Of a stretch of DNA of 64,000 nt, positions 7,401-17,184 are shown in pieces. The DNA is taken from NCBI RefSeq assembly GCF_000733295.1, contig NZ_JPMI01000233.1, positions 186,001-250,000 on the forward strand, in the 5' to 3' direction. Source of the DNA: Archangium violaceum Cb vi76 (GTDB lineage Bacteria; Myxococcota; Myxococcia; Myxococcales; Myxococcaceae). The position numbers were made by a program, and so were the translations under genes. Within the stretch, counting starts at the first letter, position 1, and each line of letters begins with the position of its first letter. The notes under the pieces were generated by a model. That model was not told the origin of the DNA, did not search any database, and saw only the letters and a program-made list of their open reading frames with translations.

Positions 7401-8573
7401 ATGGTTCCGAACGAACAACGGTCCCGAGGTCCATGGGCCCGCAAGAGCGCTCTCCTCGTCGTCGTCATACTCTGCATCGCCGCGGGCCGGTGGTGGCTCG
7501 GTCGCGCCTCGAAGCCAGGCGCCGCATCGGGGCCACCAGCGGTCCCCGTGGTGGTGGAGCAGGCTTCCCGCCGAGACATTCCCCACCTCATCCGGGGGAT
7601 CGGCACCGTCCAGTCACTGCACAGCGTGGTGGTCCGCACGCAGGTGGATGGGCTCCTCACCAGGGTCAACTTCCAGGAAGGGCAGCACGTCAACGAGGGG
7701 GACCTGCTCGCCCGCATCGATGACCGGACCATCGCCGCCGAAATCGCCCAGGCGCGTGCCGAGAAGGCTCGCAACGAGGCGCAACTCCAAGCGGCCAGGC
7801 TCGACCTCGAGCGCTATGGCAACCTCGTCCGTGATGAAGCGATCGCGCGCCAGACGGTCGATCAACAAAAGGCCCAGGTCGAGCAGCTCGAGGCGACCGT
7901 CCGCGCCAATGAGGCGACCATCGCCGCGGCCCAGGTGCGTCTGTCGTACACGCGCATCACCGCGCCGGTCACCGGGAGGGTCGGGCTGCGCCGCGTCGAC
8001 CCCGGCAACGTCGTCCGCGCGTCCGATGCGCAGGGGCTCGTCACGGTCACCCAGATGAATCCCATCGCGGTCATCTTCTCCCTGCCGCAGGACGAGCTTC
8101 CGCGGCTCCAGCCCCTGCTCCGTGCTCCGGCCGGCACTCCCGTGACCGCGTTCAATCGCGCCGGAGGGGAGGCGCTGGCGGAGGGGCGCCTGCTGATGAT
8201 CGACAACCAGATCAATCCCACGACGGGCACCATCTCCCTCAAGGCGGAGTTTCCGAATGCCGAGGGCAAGCTCTGGCCGGGCCAGTTCGTCACCGTCGAG
8301 CTCAGCCTCGGCGAGAGCCAGGGCGCGACCGTCGTCTCGGCACGTGCCGTCCAGCGGGGACTTCAGGGCGCGTTCGTGTTTCGTGTCGATGAGGCGAAGG
8401 CCACCGTCGTTCCCGTCACCGTGGGCTATGCGGACGATGAGCTCGCGGTCGTGACGTCCGGGGTGGCGCCGGGCGACACGGTGGTCAGCGATGGGCAGTC
8501 ACGACTCAAGGCCGGGAGCACGGTGAAGGTCGCTCCACCCGCTGGCCTGGCGTCGAAAGGAGGGGAGCGGTGA
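7401..8573 (+). CDS. RND efflux periplasmic adaptor (membrane fusion protein)
   Basis: It encodes 390 residues. A single hydrophobic segment (SALLVVVILCIAAGRWWLG, about residues 14-32) anchors it to the inner membrane. The lipoyl half-motifs flank a helical hairpin: VVVRTQVDGLLTRVNFQEGQHVNEGDLLARIDDR before, and ARLDLERYGNLV to SYTRITAPVTGRVGLRRVDPGNVV after, the MdtA/AcrA architecture. It bridges the inner-membrane pump to the outer-membrane channel. The downstream pump gene starts within its stop codon (TGATG), the first of four such junctions in this operon. A weak ribosome site precedes the ATG. The substrate is not evident; the kinase and regulator resemble metal sensors, but the adaptor lacks obvious metal-binding Met/His clusters. 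Confidence 0.92.
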   Translation: MVPNEQRSRGPWARKSALLVVVILCIAAGRWWLGRASKPGAASGPPAVPVVVEQASRRDIPHLIRGIGTVQSLHSVVVRTQVDGLLTRVNFQEGQHVNEGDLLARIDDRTIAAEIAQARAEKARNEAQLQAARLDLERYGNLVRDEAIARQTVDQQKAQVEQLEATVRANEATIAAAQVRLSYTRITAPVTGRVGLRRVDPGNVVRASDAQGLVTVTQMNPIAVIFSLPQDELPRLQPLLRAPAGTPVTAFNRAGGEALAEGRLLMIDNQINPTTGTISLKAEFPNAEGKLWPGQFVTVELSLGESQGATVVSARAVQRGLQGAFVFRVDEAKATVVPVTVGYADDELAVVTSGVAPGDTVVSDGQSRLKAGSTVKVAPPAGLASKGGER

Positions 8574-11500
8574 TGGATTCCAAGCGCGGCATCTCCAGTT
8601 GGTTCGTGGTCCATCCGGTCGCCACCACCCTGCTCACGGCGGGCGTCGTCCTCCTCGGGCTTTTCGCCTACCCACGTCTTCCGGTTGCCCCCCTTCCCGA
8701 GGCGGAGCTCCCGACAATCCAGATCAACGCGGGCCTGCCCGGAGCGAGTGCCGAGACCATGGCCTCCGCCGTGGCGACGCCCCTGGAGGTCCAGCTCAGC
8801 GCCATTCCCGGAATCACGGAGATGACGTCGACGAGCGCTCTCGGCACGACCGTGCTCACCTTGCAGTTCGACCTCGAGAAGAGCATCGACACCGCGGCCC
8901 AGGAGGTGCAGGCCGCGATCAACACCGCCTCCGGCCGGCTCCCGTCGGAGATGCCGAGCCTGCCCACCTGGCGGAAGGTCAACCCGAACGACAGCCCCAT
9001 CTTCGTCCTGCGCGTTCAGTCGGAGCTGATGCCGCTCACCGAGCTCAGTGACCTCGCGGAGACGCAGCTCGCGCGGCAGCTCAGTCAGATCTCCGGTGTC
9101 GCGGAGATCAGCATGAGCGGCCAGCGGCGTCCCGCCCTGCGCATCCAGGCGTCGCCCGAGCGGCTGGCGTCCCAGGGACTGACGCTCGCCGATATCCGGG
9201 CGGCGGTGCAGGCGGCGAGCGTCAATCAGGCCAAGGGCGCGCTCTTCGGAGAGGCCCGCGTCTCGACGCTCGCGACGAACGATCAGCTCTTCCGTCCCGA
9301 GGACTATGACGACCTCATCGTCGCCTACCGGGACGGGGCGCCGGTCCACCTGCGTGACGTGGCGCGCGTGAGCACGGGCGCGGAGAACGACTACGTCCAG
9401 GCCTGGCAGAATGGCAAGCCGGGGATCAACTTCATCATCCGCCGCCAGCCCGGGGCGAACATCGTCGAGACCGCGGAGCGGATCCGCGAGGCCCTTCCCC
9501 GGCTCCGGGCGCAGCTCCCCGCGAGCGTGGAGATCGACATCCTCAACGATCGCACGCGGACGATCCGCTCCTCGCTGCACGAGGTCCAGCTCACGCTCGT
9601 CATCACGATCGCCCTGGTGGTCCTGATCATGGGGCTCTTCCTCCGGCAGGTGTCGGCCACGCTCATTGTCGGCGCGGTGCTCCTGGTGGCGCTGGTCTCG
9701 ACCTGTGCCGCGATGTACGTGCTCGGGTTCAGCCTGAACAACCTCACGCTGGTGGCGCTCGTCATCGCCGTGGGCTTCGTCGTGGACGATGCGATCGTCG
9801 TGGTGGAGAACATCCACCGTCATCTCGAGATGGGAAAGGACCGGTACGAGGCAGCCCTTCTCGGCTCCTGGGAGATTGGCTTCACGGTCATGTCGATCAG
9901 CTTCTCGCTCATCGCGGCCTTCATCCCGCTGCTGTTCATGGGCGGAGTGGTCGGGCGTCTGTTCAACGAGTTCGCGATGACGATGACGGCGGCCATCCTT
10001 CTGTCGGCGGTCTCGTCGCTGACGCTCGCGCCGATGCTCGCGTCGCGGTTCATGAAGCCCATGGCTCACGGCTCGGGCGACTCGCACGACGGGTTCGCGC
10101 AGCGCCTCATCGCCGCGTATGACCGGACCTTGAAGTGGGCGCTGGAGCACCAGCGGCTCACCCTGCTCGGCTTTGGCCTGGCGGTGGCCGCCGCCGTCGC
10201 GAGCTACGTGTATGTGCCCAAGGGGTTCTTCCCGGTGCAGGACACGGCCTTCGTCCTGGGGACCACCCAGGCGGCGCAGGACATCCCCTACGAGGACATG
10301 ATCGCCAAACACGCCGCGCTCGCCGACATCGTCTCGGAGGATCCGGCGGTGCAGGAGTTCGCGCATGCCGTGGGTGCCACGGGTGGCAGTCAGAGCACTT
10401 CCAGCGGCCGCTTCTGGATCGTCCTCAAGGATCGCTCCGACCGTGACGTGTCGGTCTCCGCGTTCATCGACCGGTTGCGGCCGAAGCTCGCCCAGGTGCC
10501 CGGCATCATGCTCTACCTCCGCGCGGCGCAGGACATCAACCTCGGTGGCGGTCCCTCTCGCGCGCAGTACGCGTATGCGCTGAAGAGCAGTGACGGCACC
10601 CTGCTGTCCGAGTGGGCGGAGAAGCTCACGGCGAAGCTCGCCCAATCTCCACGACTCCGCGATGTCTCGAATGACCTGCAACTCGGTGCCAGCGTGACGC
10701 GCCTGACGATCGACCGTGCGGCCGCGGCCCGCTTCGGCATCAGCGCCCGGGACATCGACCAGACGCTCTATGACGCCTTCGGGCAGCGGCAGATCAACGA
10801 GTATCAAACGGAGGTCAACCAGTACCGGGTGATCCTCGAGCTCGACAAGTGGCAGCGAGGCACCCCGCTGAGCCTCGCCTGGCTCCACATCCGCTCACCC
10901 CGGACGGGGGAGGTGGTTCCGCTCTCCGCGGTGGCGAAGCTCGAGCCCCTGACGACGGGGCCCCTGTCCATCAACCACGATGGCATGTTCCCGGCCGTGA
11001 ACATCTCCTTCAACCTGGCGCCGGGTGCGGCGCTCGGGGATGCGGTGACGGCCATCGAGCAGGCCGAGGCCGACATCGGGATGCCGGCGACGATCTCTCG
11101 CAACTTCCAGGGGACCGCGCGCGGCTTCCAGGAGTCCCTGGCGAGCCAGCCGATGCTGATCCTCGCCGCGCTCCTCGCGGTCTACATCATCCTGGGCGTC
11201 CTCTACGAAAGCTTCGTGCACCCCCTGACCATCCTGTCGACCCTCCCCTCGGCGGGGCTCGGCGCCATCCTGCTCCTCTGGGTGATGGGACACGACTTCT
11301 CGGTGATGGCGCTGATCGGCATCGTGCTGCTCATCGGCATCGTGAAGAAGAACGGCATCCTCATGGTGGACTTCGCGCTGGAGGCCCAGCGGGCGCGCGG
11401 GCTGTCGCCGCGAGAGGCGGTTCACGAGGCCTGTCTCGTCCGTTTCCGGCCCATCATGATGACGACGCTCGCGGCGCTCCTGGGTGGCATTCCGCTCATG

Positions 11501-11692
11501 ATGGGGTTCGGTACGGGCGCCGAGCTCCGGCAGCCCCTGGGGATCGCCATCGTGGGCGGCCTGCTCGTCAGCCAGGTGCTGACGCTCTACTCGACCCCCG
11601 TGGTGTACCTGGCGCTCGAGCGCCTCTTCGGCCGTCTGCGAGGTCCGTCCACCTCGGAGCAGCCCAAGCCGCGGGCACTGGAGGTGACGTGA
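8573..11692 (+). CDS. RND efflux transporter, inner-membrane pump (HAE1, MdtB/MdtC-like)
   Basis: It encodes 1039 residues, the expected RND length. AGGGGAG precedes the ATG at 8573, which overlaps the previous stop; a GTG one codon upstream is less likely. The N-terminus FVVHPVATTLLTAGVVLLGLFAYPRLPVAPLPEAELPTIQI and the porter phrase VNQAKGALFGEARVSTLATNDQL are characteristic of MdtB/MdtC-type multidrug pumps. The TM4 region VIAVGFVVDDAIVVVENIHRH carries the paired aspartates needed for proton relay, and VLLIGIVKKNGILMVDFA with the RFRPIMMTTLAALLGG segment closes the second half. It uses the proton gradient to export compounds through the adaptor and outer-membrane factor. The substrate is likely a drug, detergent or bile-like compound; a metal ion is less likely by sequence. 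Confidence 0.95.
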   Translation: MDSKRGISSWFVVHPVATTLLTAGVVLLGLFAYPRLPVAPLPEAELPTIQINAGLPGASAETMASAVATPLEVQLSAIPGITEMTSTSALGTTVLTLQFDLEKSIDTAAQEVQAAINTASGRLPSEMPSLPTWRKVNPNDSPIFVLRVQSELMPLTELSDLAETQLARQLSQISGVAEISMSGQRRPALRIQASPERLASQGLTLADIRAAVQAASVNQAKGALFGEARVSTLATNDQLFRPEDYDDLIVAYRDGAPVHLRDVARVSTGAENDYVQAWQNGKPGINFIIRRQPGANIVETAERIREALPRLRAQLPASVEIDILNDRTRTIRSSLHEVQLTLVITIALVVLIMGLFLRQVSATLIVGAVLLVALVSTCAAMYVLGFSLNNLTLVALVIAVGFVVDDAIVVVENIHRHLEMGKDRYEAALLGSWEIGFTVMSISFSLIAAFIPLLFMGGVVGRLFNEFAMTMTAAILLSAVSSLTLAPMLASRFMKPMAHGSGDSHDGFAQRLIAAYDRTLKWALEHQRLTLLGFGLAVAAAVASYVYVPKGFFPVQDTAFVLGTTQAAQDIPYEDMIAKHAALADIVSEDPAVQEFAHAVGATGGSQSTSSGRFWIVLKDRSDRDVSVSAFIDRLRPKLAQVPGIMLYLRAAQDINLGGGPSRAQYAYALKSSDGTLLSEWAEKLTAKLAQSPRLRDVSNDLQLGASVTRLTIDRAAAARFGISARDIDQTLYDAFGQRQINEYQTEVNQYRVILELDKWQRGTPLSLAWLHIRSPRTGEVVPLSAVAKLEPLTTGPLSINHDGMFPAVNISFNLAPGAALGDAVTAIEQAEADIGMPATISRNFQGTARGFQESLASQPMLILAALLAVYIILGVLYESFVHPLTILSTLPSAGLGAILLLWVMGHDFSVMALIGIVLLIGIVKKNGILMVDFALEAQRARGLSPREAVHEACLVRFRPIMMTTLAALLGGIPLMMGFGTGAELRQPLGIAIVGGLLVSQVLTLYSTPVVYLALERLFGRLRGPSTSEQPKPRALEVT

Positions 11693-13080
11693 TGCGCCGG
11701 TCCGCGGGATTCATGGCCGTACTCCTCGCCGTCACGGGTTGTGTGAGCGCGGGCCCGCCGAGGCTGCGTCCCTCGGAGCTTCAGACGGGGTGGGAGGATG
11801 CTCCCGCCACGGCCCGAAGCGCGTCCATCGACGCGGCGTGGTGGCGGTCGTTCGGGGATCCGGTGCTCGATGAGTTGATTGTCCTGGCCGAGCGCCGGAA
11901 CCTGGAGCTTCGCCTCGCCGATGCACGAATCCGCGAGGCGCGGGCGCTGCGTGAGGGCTCCCAGGCCGCGCTCCTCCCACAGCTCAACGGCAACGCGGGG
12001 CTCAACCAGGGGCGGCTGCTGGGGACCAACATGGCACGGCCCATCGCCACGCTCGGCGTCGAGGCGAGCTGGGAGGTCGACGTCTTCGGGCGTCTGCGCC
12101 AGGAGTCCCGCGCCGCGGAGGCGGACCAGGCGGCGACGAGGGCCGAGCGTGACGGCGTGCGGCTCACGCTGGCCGCCGAGGTGGCACGCTCCTACCTGGA
12201 GTACCGCCTCTACCGCACCCAGCACACCATCGCCGAGGCCAACGCGAAGGCCGCGGAGGAGACGCTTCGGATCGCCCGGGCCCGGTTCGAGCAGGGCGTC
12301 GCCAGCCGTCTCGATGTCGAGCGCACCCTCACCACCCGGGGCGAGACGCGGGCCCGGGTCGCCCAGCTCGCGGAGCTCGCCGGGTCCTCCCGCCAACGCC
12401 TCGTCCTGCTTCTGGCCACGACTCCGGCCGAGCTCGGAGCGGTGCTCCCCGAGACCGGTCCCCTCCCGCGGGCGAGCGCGATGGGCGTACTCCTCACGCC
12501 GACGGAGGTCATCGGCCTGCGGCCCGACGTCCGGGCGGCCGAGGAAAGGCTGCTCGCCGCCGTGGCCCGTCGGGGGGCGGCGGAGGCCCTCCGTTATCCC
12601 CGGCTCACGCTCGGAAGCGTGCTGGGGCTCCAGAGTGGGACCGAGGCGGCGGCCTTCCTGTCGGGCGGCTCTCTGCTCTGGTCGCTCGGCGCGGGCCTCC
12701 TCGCGCCTCTGCTCGACTTTGGACGCATTCGCGCCATGATCGACGCCGCGGACGCGAGACAGGAGCAGGCTTACTTGAGCTATGAGCTGACGGCGCGCAC
12801 GGGACTCCAGGAGGTCCAGACGGCGCTCATCCTCTATACCCAGGGGGAGAGCCGGCGGAACGAGCTCGCCGCCGCCACCGAGTCGGCTCGCCGGGCCGCC
12901 GCGCTCGCGCGCCGGCAATACGCGGAGGGGACCCTGTCGCTGCTGGAGGTCCTCGACGCCGAGCGCACCCTCTATGCCCTCGAGCTCCAGGATGCCCAGG
13001 CCACCGCGGACGTGTCGCTCCGGCTCGTGCGCCTCTACCAGACCATGGGACTCATGCCTCCGCTCCAGGAGGAGGCATGA
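11692..13080 (+). CDS. Outer-membrane factor lipoprotein of RND efflux system (NodT/OprM family)
   Basis: It encodes 462 residues from the ATG at 11692, overlapping the pump stop codon by one base. The signal ends in the lipobox VTGC, so the mature protein is lipid-anchored. The sequence [33 protein letters not shown] opens the first of two TolC-like repeats, with long helical hairpins ([19 protein letters not shown] and [30 protein letters not shown]) that form the periplasmic tunnel. It should assemble as a trimer in the outer membrane with the adaptor and pump. Its stop overlaps the response regulator start by 4 bp. Confidence 0.93.
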   Translation: MRRSAGFMAVLLAVTGCVSAGPPRLRPSELQTGWEDAPATARSASIDAAWWRSFGDPVLDELIVLAERRNLELRLADARIREARALREGSQAALLPQLNGNAGLNQGRLLGTNMARPIATLGVEASWEVDVFGRLRQESRAAEADQAATRAERDGVRLTLAAEVARSYLEYRLYRTQHTIAEANAKAAEETLRIARARFEQGVASRLDVERTLTTRGETRARVAQLAELAGSSRQRLVLLLATTPAELGAVLPETGPLPRASAMGVLLTPTEVIGLRPDVRAAEERLLAAVARRGAAEALRYPRLTLGSVLGLQSGTEAAAFLSGGSLLWSLGAGLLAPLLDFGRIRAMIDAADARQEQAYLSYELTARTGLQEVQTALILYTQGESRRNELAAATESARRAAALARRQYAEGTLSLLEVLDAERTLYALELQDAQATADVSLRLVRLYQTMGLMPPLQEEA

Positions 13081-13763
13081 AGCTCCTCATCGTCGAGGAC
13101 GAGGTGAAGACGGCCGAGTACCTGCATCGGGGCCTCAACGAGCAGGGGTACACGGTCGACGTGGCGCGGACCGGGCCGGATGGGTATGCCCTGGCCCTGC
13201 ATCACGACTATGACGTGATCGTCCTCGACGTGATGCTCCCGGAGATGGATGGCTTCGCCGTGCTCCGGGCCATCCGGACGCGCAAGCAGACGCCCGTCCT
13301 CATGCTCACCGCGCGAGACCGGGTGGACGACCGGGTCCATGGGCTCCGCGAGGGGGCGGATGACTACCTCGTCAAGCCGTTCTCCTTTCTGGAGCTCGTT
13401 GCCCGCTTGCAGGCGGTGACCCGGCGCGGCCGCTCGCAGGAGCCGACCCAGCTCAGGATTGGGGACCTGGAGATCGATCTGCTCAGCCGGAAGGCCTACC
13501 GCACCGGGAGCCGGCTCGACCTGACCGCGAAGGAGTTCGCCCTGCTCGCCTTGCTCGCCCGGCGCGAGGGGCAGATCCTGTCGAAGACGGTGATCGCCGA
13601 GCAGGTGTGGGACATGAACTTCGACAGCAACACGAACGTCGTGGAGGTCGCCATCAAGCGCCTGAGGGCGAAGGTGGACGGGCCCCATGAGCGCAAGCTC
13701 CTCCACACCATCCGTGGCATGGGGTACGTGCTCGAGGTGCGCGACGAGGAGGAGGCACCATGA
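13077..13763 (+). CDS. OmpR/PhoB-family response regulator
   Basis: It encodes 228 residues. The receiver domain has the acidic pocket (VEDE, residues 6-9), the phospho-acceptor D51 in [14 protein letters not shown], and the conserved lysine in [13 protein letters not shown]. The C-terminal winged helix ends with [31 protein letters not shown]. Spacing and wording resemble CusR/CopR-type heavy-metal regulators, a common partner for RND operons. It overlaps both neighbours by ATGA, so regulator, kinase and pump are made together. It probably controls its own operon, perhaps through the tandem repeat at 7349-7367. Confidence 0.93.
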   Translation: MKLLIVEDEVKTAEYLHRGLNEQGYTVDVARTGPDGYALALHHDYDVIVLDVMLPEMDGFAVLRAIRTRKQTPVLMLTARDRVDDRVHGLREGADDYLVKPFSFLELVARLQAVTRRGRSQEPTQLRIGDLEIDLLSRKAYRTGSRLDLTAKEFALLALLARREGQILSKTVIAEQVWDMNFDSNTNVVEVAIKRLRAKVDGPHERKLLHTIRGMGYVLEVRDEEEAP

Positions 13764-15163
13764 CGGCCTCGATCGCCAGGCGGCTGGCGGTGATGTTCGC
13801 GTGGGCCTCGCTCGGGGTCTTCTCGTTGCTCGGCTTCTCATTGCAGTACGTGCTCCACCGCGAGTTCGACCGTCACCAGCTCAGCGAGGTGAACACCCGG
13901 CTCGACTACGTGGGCATGATGTGCACCCGGAACGACAGCGCCGAGAAGTGGGCGGGTCTGCGCGCCAAGCTCGACGCGCTCACGCCGCTCGACGGGAGCG
14001 CGTTGTTCTGGGTCATTGGCCCCGACCCGCGGTTCGAGTACGGCGAAGTGCCCGCGGAGCTGCGCGAACGGCTGCGCAACCGTACGGACGGGACGTTCGT
14101 ACTCGAGCTGGAGGGTCGTTCGATGCTGGCGACCGCGCGCACCTTCCCGCCCAATGGCGAGCGCCCGGAGGTCCAGATCATCTCGGCGGTGGATTCGACG
14201 AGGTTCCGCGACACCTTGAACGCCTTCGCCGGGGCGCTCGTCGTGCTCTGTCTGGCGGGAGTCGCCGTCGTCGCGATCCTCGGCCATCGCATCGCCAAGG
14301 TCGGGCTCGCGCCGCTGAGCAGCTTGTCCCAGGAGGCCCAGTCCCTCAGCCCGAGAGACCTGTCGCAGCGGCTGCGGCTCTCGCCCCTGCCGCGTGAGCT
14401 CGCCGACCTGGTCTCCTCGTTCAACGGTGCGTTGGACAGGGTGGAGCGTGCGTACGCTCAGCTCGAGGGCTTCAATGCCGACGTGGCCCATGAGCTCCGG
14501 ACGCCGCTGGCGAACCTCATCGGCCAGACGCAGGTGGCGCTGGCCAAGGAGCGGACCGCGCCCGAGCTCCAGGAGGTCCTGCAATCGAATCTCGAGGAGC
14601 TCGACCGCCTGCGGGAGATCGTCAACGACATGCTCTTCCTCGCCCGGGCGGATCAAGGAGAGACGGCGCTCGGCCGGGTGGACACCTCGGCCGCGGAGGA
14701 GGTCTCGAAGACCGTCGAGTTCCTCGAGCTCCTGCTCGAGGAAGCGGGCGTCTCGGTGCGGGTGGAAGGAGATGCCCGGACGTCTTTCGAGCGCTCCCTG
14801 TTCCGGCGAGCCGCCAGCAATCTGCTCGTCAATGCCATCGAGCACTCCGAGCGTGGCGCGGAGATCGTCGTGGCCATCGCGCAGCGGGAGTCCCAGGTGC
14901 ACATCGCTGTCACGAACGTGGGGACGCCGATTCCGGAGCAACACCTCGAGCGGCTGTTCGATCGTTTCTACCGGGTCGACGGGGCGCGCCGGAACAGCCG
15001 GAGCAACCACGGCCTTGGCCTGTCGATCGTGAAGGCCGTGGCCAAGATGCATGGCGGGAGCGTCTTCGCGAAGAGCACGAATGGTTGCAACACGGTGGGC
15101 TTCACCCTCTCGGACGTCCCAGCGGCCATGGGGGGGACCGGAATTTCCGCCGATCCAGCCTGA
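13760..15163 (+). CDS. HAMP-domain sensor histidine kinase (heavy-metal sensor type)
   Basis: It encodes 467 residues. TM1 (about residues 10-30) and TM2 ([22 protein letters not shown], about 155-175) enclose a periplasmic sensor loop of roughly 120 residues. HAMP follows, then the H-box [19 protein letters not shown] with H244 as the expected phosphorylation site, the N-box [15 protein letters not shown], and the G2 region [19 protein letters not shown]. The overall form matches the CusS/IrlS heavy-metal sensor kinase family. The periplasmic loop has no conspicuous metal ligands, so the signal could also be an organic compound. It is the last gene of the five-gene operon. Confidence 0.93.
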   Translation: MTASIARRLAVMFAWASLGVFSLLGFSLQYVLHREFDRHQLSEVNTRLDYVGMMCTRNDSAEKWAGLRAKLDALTPLDGSALFWVIGPDPRFEYGEVPAELRERLRNRTDGTFVLELEGRSMLATARTFPPNGERPEVQIISAVDSTRFRDTLNAFAGALVVLCLAGVAVVAILGHRIAKVGLAPLSSLSQEAQSLSPRDLSQRLRLSPLPRELADLVSSFNGALDRVERAYAQLEGFNADVAHELRTPLANLIGQTQVALAKERTAPELQEVLQSNLEELDRLREIVNDMLFLARADQGETALGRVDTSAAEEVSKTVEFLELLLEEAGVSVRVEGDARTSFERSLFRRAASNLLVNAIEHSERGAEIVVAIAQRESQVHIAVTNVGTPIPEQHLERLFDRFYRVDGARRNSRSNHGLGLSIVKAVAKMHGGSVFAKSTNGCNTVGFTLSDVPAAMGGTGISADPA

Positions 15164-15245
15164 ATCCCCGCTCTCCCATTCATCGGGGTCCCGACGCATC
15201 TTCTGATGGCGCGCCCGTCTCCCGCGGGCTCCCAGAGGACACGTC

Positions 15246-15977
15246 ATGGCTCACGAACACCACACCCATTCCGTCCACCCCATCGTGCCGGGCTTTGGTG
15301 CTGACCGCGCCGCCCACTACGACGCCCAGGCATCCGTCAACCTCGCGGGTGCCCAGGCGATGTACGAGCTCGGCGTCAGCGCGTTGACCGCACAGCTCGA
15401 CGGCCAGGAGACGGCGTCACTGCTCTTCGTGGGAGTGGGCACGGGCGCGGAGTTGGTGCCCTACACCCGCTTCGGCGTGCCGGGCTGGCGCTTCACGGGC
15501 GTGGATCCCTCCGACGCCATGCTCGACGTCGCCCGCAAGCGCCTGGAGGCCGAGGGGCTGCTCTCTCGCACGCAGCTGCACGTGGGCGAGCTGCGCACCC
15601 TGCCGCCCGGTGCCCCGTTCGACGGTGCGCAGATGATGGGGGTGCTGCACCATGTGGAAGGGGAGGAGGCCCGGCTCGAGTTGCTGCGGGAGGTGACCCG
15701 GCGGCTCAAGCCCGGGGCGCCCCTCGTCGTGGGCTGCCGCGTTGGCGGGGACCCCGTGCTGACGAACGTGGAGCTGCGGCGGCTGCGCGCGTATGGAGTG
15801 TCCCAGGAGCAGCTGGAGTATCGGCGCCAGCGTCTCGCGGAGGTGCTGCCCATCGAGTCCGACGCCGCCCTGTTCGCGATGTTGGCCCGGACCGGACTGG
15901 TGGAGCCGCGGCCGATCTTCATCTCACTGCAGTTCAAGGTCTTCCTCGCGCGCTTCGAGCCCGGAGCCGCGGGCTGA
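15246..15977 (+). CDS. Class I SAM-dependent methyltransferase
   Basis: It encodes 243 residues. Motif I is LLFVGVGTGAELVPY (about residues 59-73), motif II TGVDPSDAMLDVARKR, and the post-I region has DGAQMMGVLHHVEG, all typical of the methyltransferase-25 fold. An N-terminal HEHHTHSVH stretch is histidine-rich but need not bind metal. It starts 82 bp after the efflux operon and could be read through from it, though a weak CCCCG/CGGGG hairpin lies between. The methyl acceptor cannot be predicted. Confidence 0.85.
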   Translation: MAHEHHTHSVHPIVPGFGADRAAHYDAQASVNLAGAQAMYELGVSALTAQLDGQETASLLFVGVGTGAELVPYTRFGVPGWRFTGVDPSDAMLDVARKRLEAEGLLSRTQLHVGELRTLPPGAPFDGAQMMGVLHHVEGEEARLELLREVTRRLKPGAPLVVGCRVGGDPVLTNVELRRLRAYGVSQEQLEYRRQRLAEVLPIESDAALFAMLARTGLVEPRPIFISLQFKVFLARFEPGAAG

Positions 15978-16140
15978 GAGCCGGGGACGCGAGCAGGGCC
16001 CACCCTCCAGGGCGAGGTGATTGCCCTGGTGGCGGATGCCATTGTCCTCTCCAGCGCACGATGGGAGTACCGCGAGGGTATTGTTGACACACTCCCGCCG
16101 AAGCCACCTTGACGGGTGTCTCGTCGTGGAGGGTCTTCAC

Positions 16141-17166
16141 ATGACAACCAGGCATCCCGTCCCTCGCCGAATCCTCGCCCTGCTGGTCATGTCGGTCTCG
16201 GCGAATGCGCTCGCTTCCGTGCGGGCGGCCGGAACCTTCGATGCCGTGCGCTCCTGCGAGGCCTTCAAGTCCTTCAAGAAGGGAACCAATCCCGGCTTCG
16301 TCCGGCTGGAGCCGGGACAGACCTATGCCATCGAGGAGCTCAACGAGAAGGACTGGGACTGGATACGCATCAACGTCCCGGACGTGAAGGATTCGAGCCG
16401 GTGGGTGTCCAAGGAATGCGGCGTGGCCCAGCTCATCCCGGGGGAGCCCGCTCCATCCGAGCCCGGTGTCACGCCGCAGCCCGGGGTGACACCCGGTGGG
16501 CGGGCCGAGTGCAACACCGCCAATACGTACGACAGCAACGTGCTCGCCCTGAGCTGGCAGCCCGGCTTCTGCGAACACGCCCAGTTCCACGGAATGAAAC
16601 CGGAGTGCGAGGCCCTCGAGAGCGGTGATATCTCCATCTCGCACCTCACGATTCATGGTCTGTGGCCCAACAAGCGGGCCTGTGGAACCCGCTACGGAAG
16701 CTGCCGGGGGAGCGCGCTCGCGCTCTCCGAGGACACCGTGGCGGAGGTGTCGCCGTGGATGCCGAACCTCATGTTCGAGACGGATTTCGCCACCCATGAA
16801 TGGGACAAGCACGGCACCTGCCAGGCCAAACAGGACGATGAGTACTTCCTCACCATCAAGCAGCTGACCGAGCTGGTCGATCGTTCCGTGATCGGTGAGC
16901 TCATCCGGTCCAACATCGGCAAGGGGATGAGCGTGAACGACTTCTTCGCCACTGTGCGGCGCGAGCTTGGCCCCGAGGTGGAGCAGAGGATTCAATTGCT
17001 GTGCGCGGGTGGGCGGTTCCTGCAGGAGATCCGGCTGAGCCTGCCGCGGGACATCGTTCCCGGCCCGGACATCGCCAAGATGGTGCAGGGCGCGCCTCGG
17101 ATAGGCCCGAAAACGAGCAAATGCAACACCGACACCATCATCATCGAGCGCTCGGGAAGGGATTGA
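16141..17166 (+). CDS. Secreted ribonuclease T2 family protein
   Basis: It encodes 341 residues; the ATG at 16141 has GTGGAGGGTCTTCAC upstream. Residues 1-25 are a Sec signal. Residues about 30-95 look like a small SH3-like beta domain (FVRLEPGQTYAIEELNEKDWDWIRI), followed by a Pro-rich linker. The T2 domain has both catalytic sequences: LTIHGLWPNK with His172, and FATHEWDKHGTC with His219, Glu220 and His224. T2 enzymes cleave single-stranded RNA by way of 2',3'-cyclic phosphates. Exported, it would degrade RNA outside the cytoplasm, which fits a predatory bacterium feeding on lysed cells. Confidence 0.9.
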   Translation: MTTRHPVPRRILALLVMSVSANALASVRAAGTFDAVRSCEAFKSFKKGTNPGFVRLEPGQTYAIEELNEKDWDWIRINVPDVKDSSRWVSKECGVAQLIPGEPAPSEPGVTPQPGVTPGGRAECNTANTYDSNVLALSWQPGFCEHAQFHGMKPECEALESGDISISHLTIHGLWPNKRACGTRYGSCRGSALALSEDTVAEVSPWMPNLMFETDFATHEWDKHGTCQAKQDDEYFLTIKQLTELVDRSVIGELIRSNIGKGMSVNDFFATVRRELGPEVEQRIQLLCAGGRFLQEIRLSLPRDIVPGPDIAKMVQGAPRIGPKTSKCNTDTIIIERSGRD

Positions 17167-17184
17167 GGGACCAGCAAGGGCCAC

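Noticed and set aside
8426-10888. An 820-codon open frame opposite the RND pump
   Set aside because: It is rich in His, Arg, Asp and Glu, as expected for the antisense frame of a GC-biased gene, has no family motif, and lies wholly over strong RND coding sequence.
15164-15245. Terminator after the efflux operon
   Set aside because: Only a 5-bp CCCCG/CGGGG hairpin is present with no U-tract, too weak to call.
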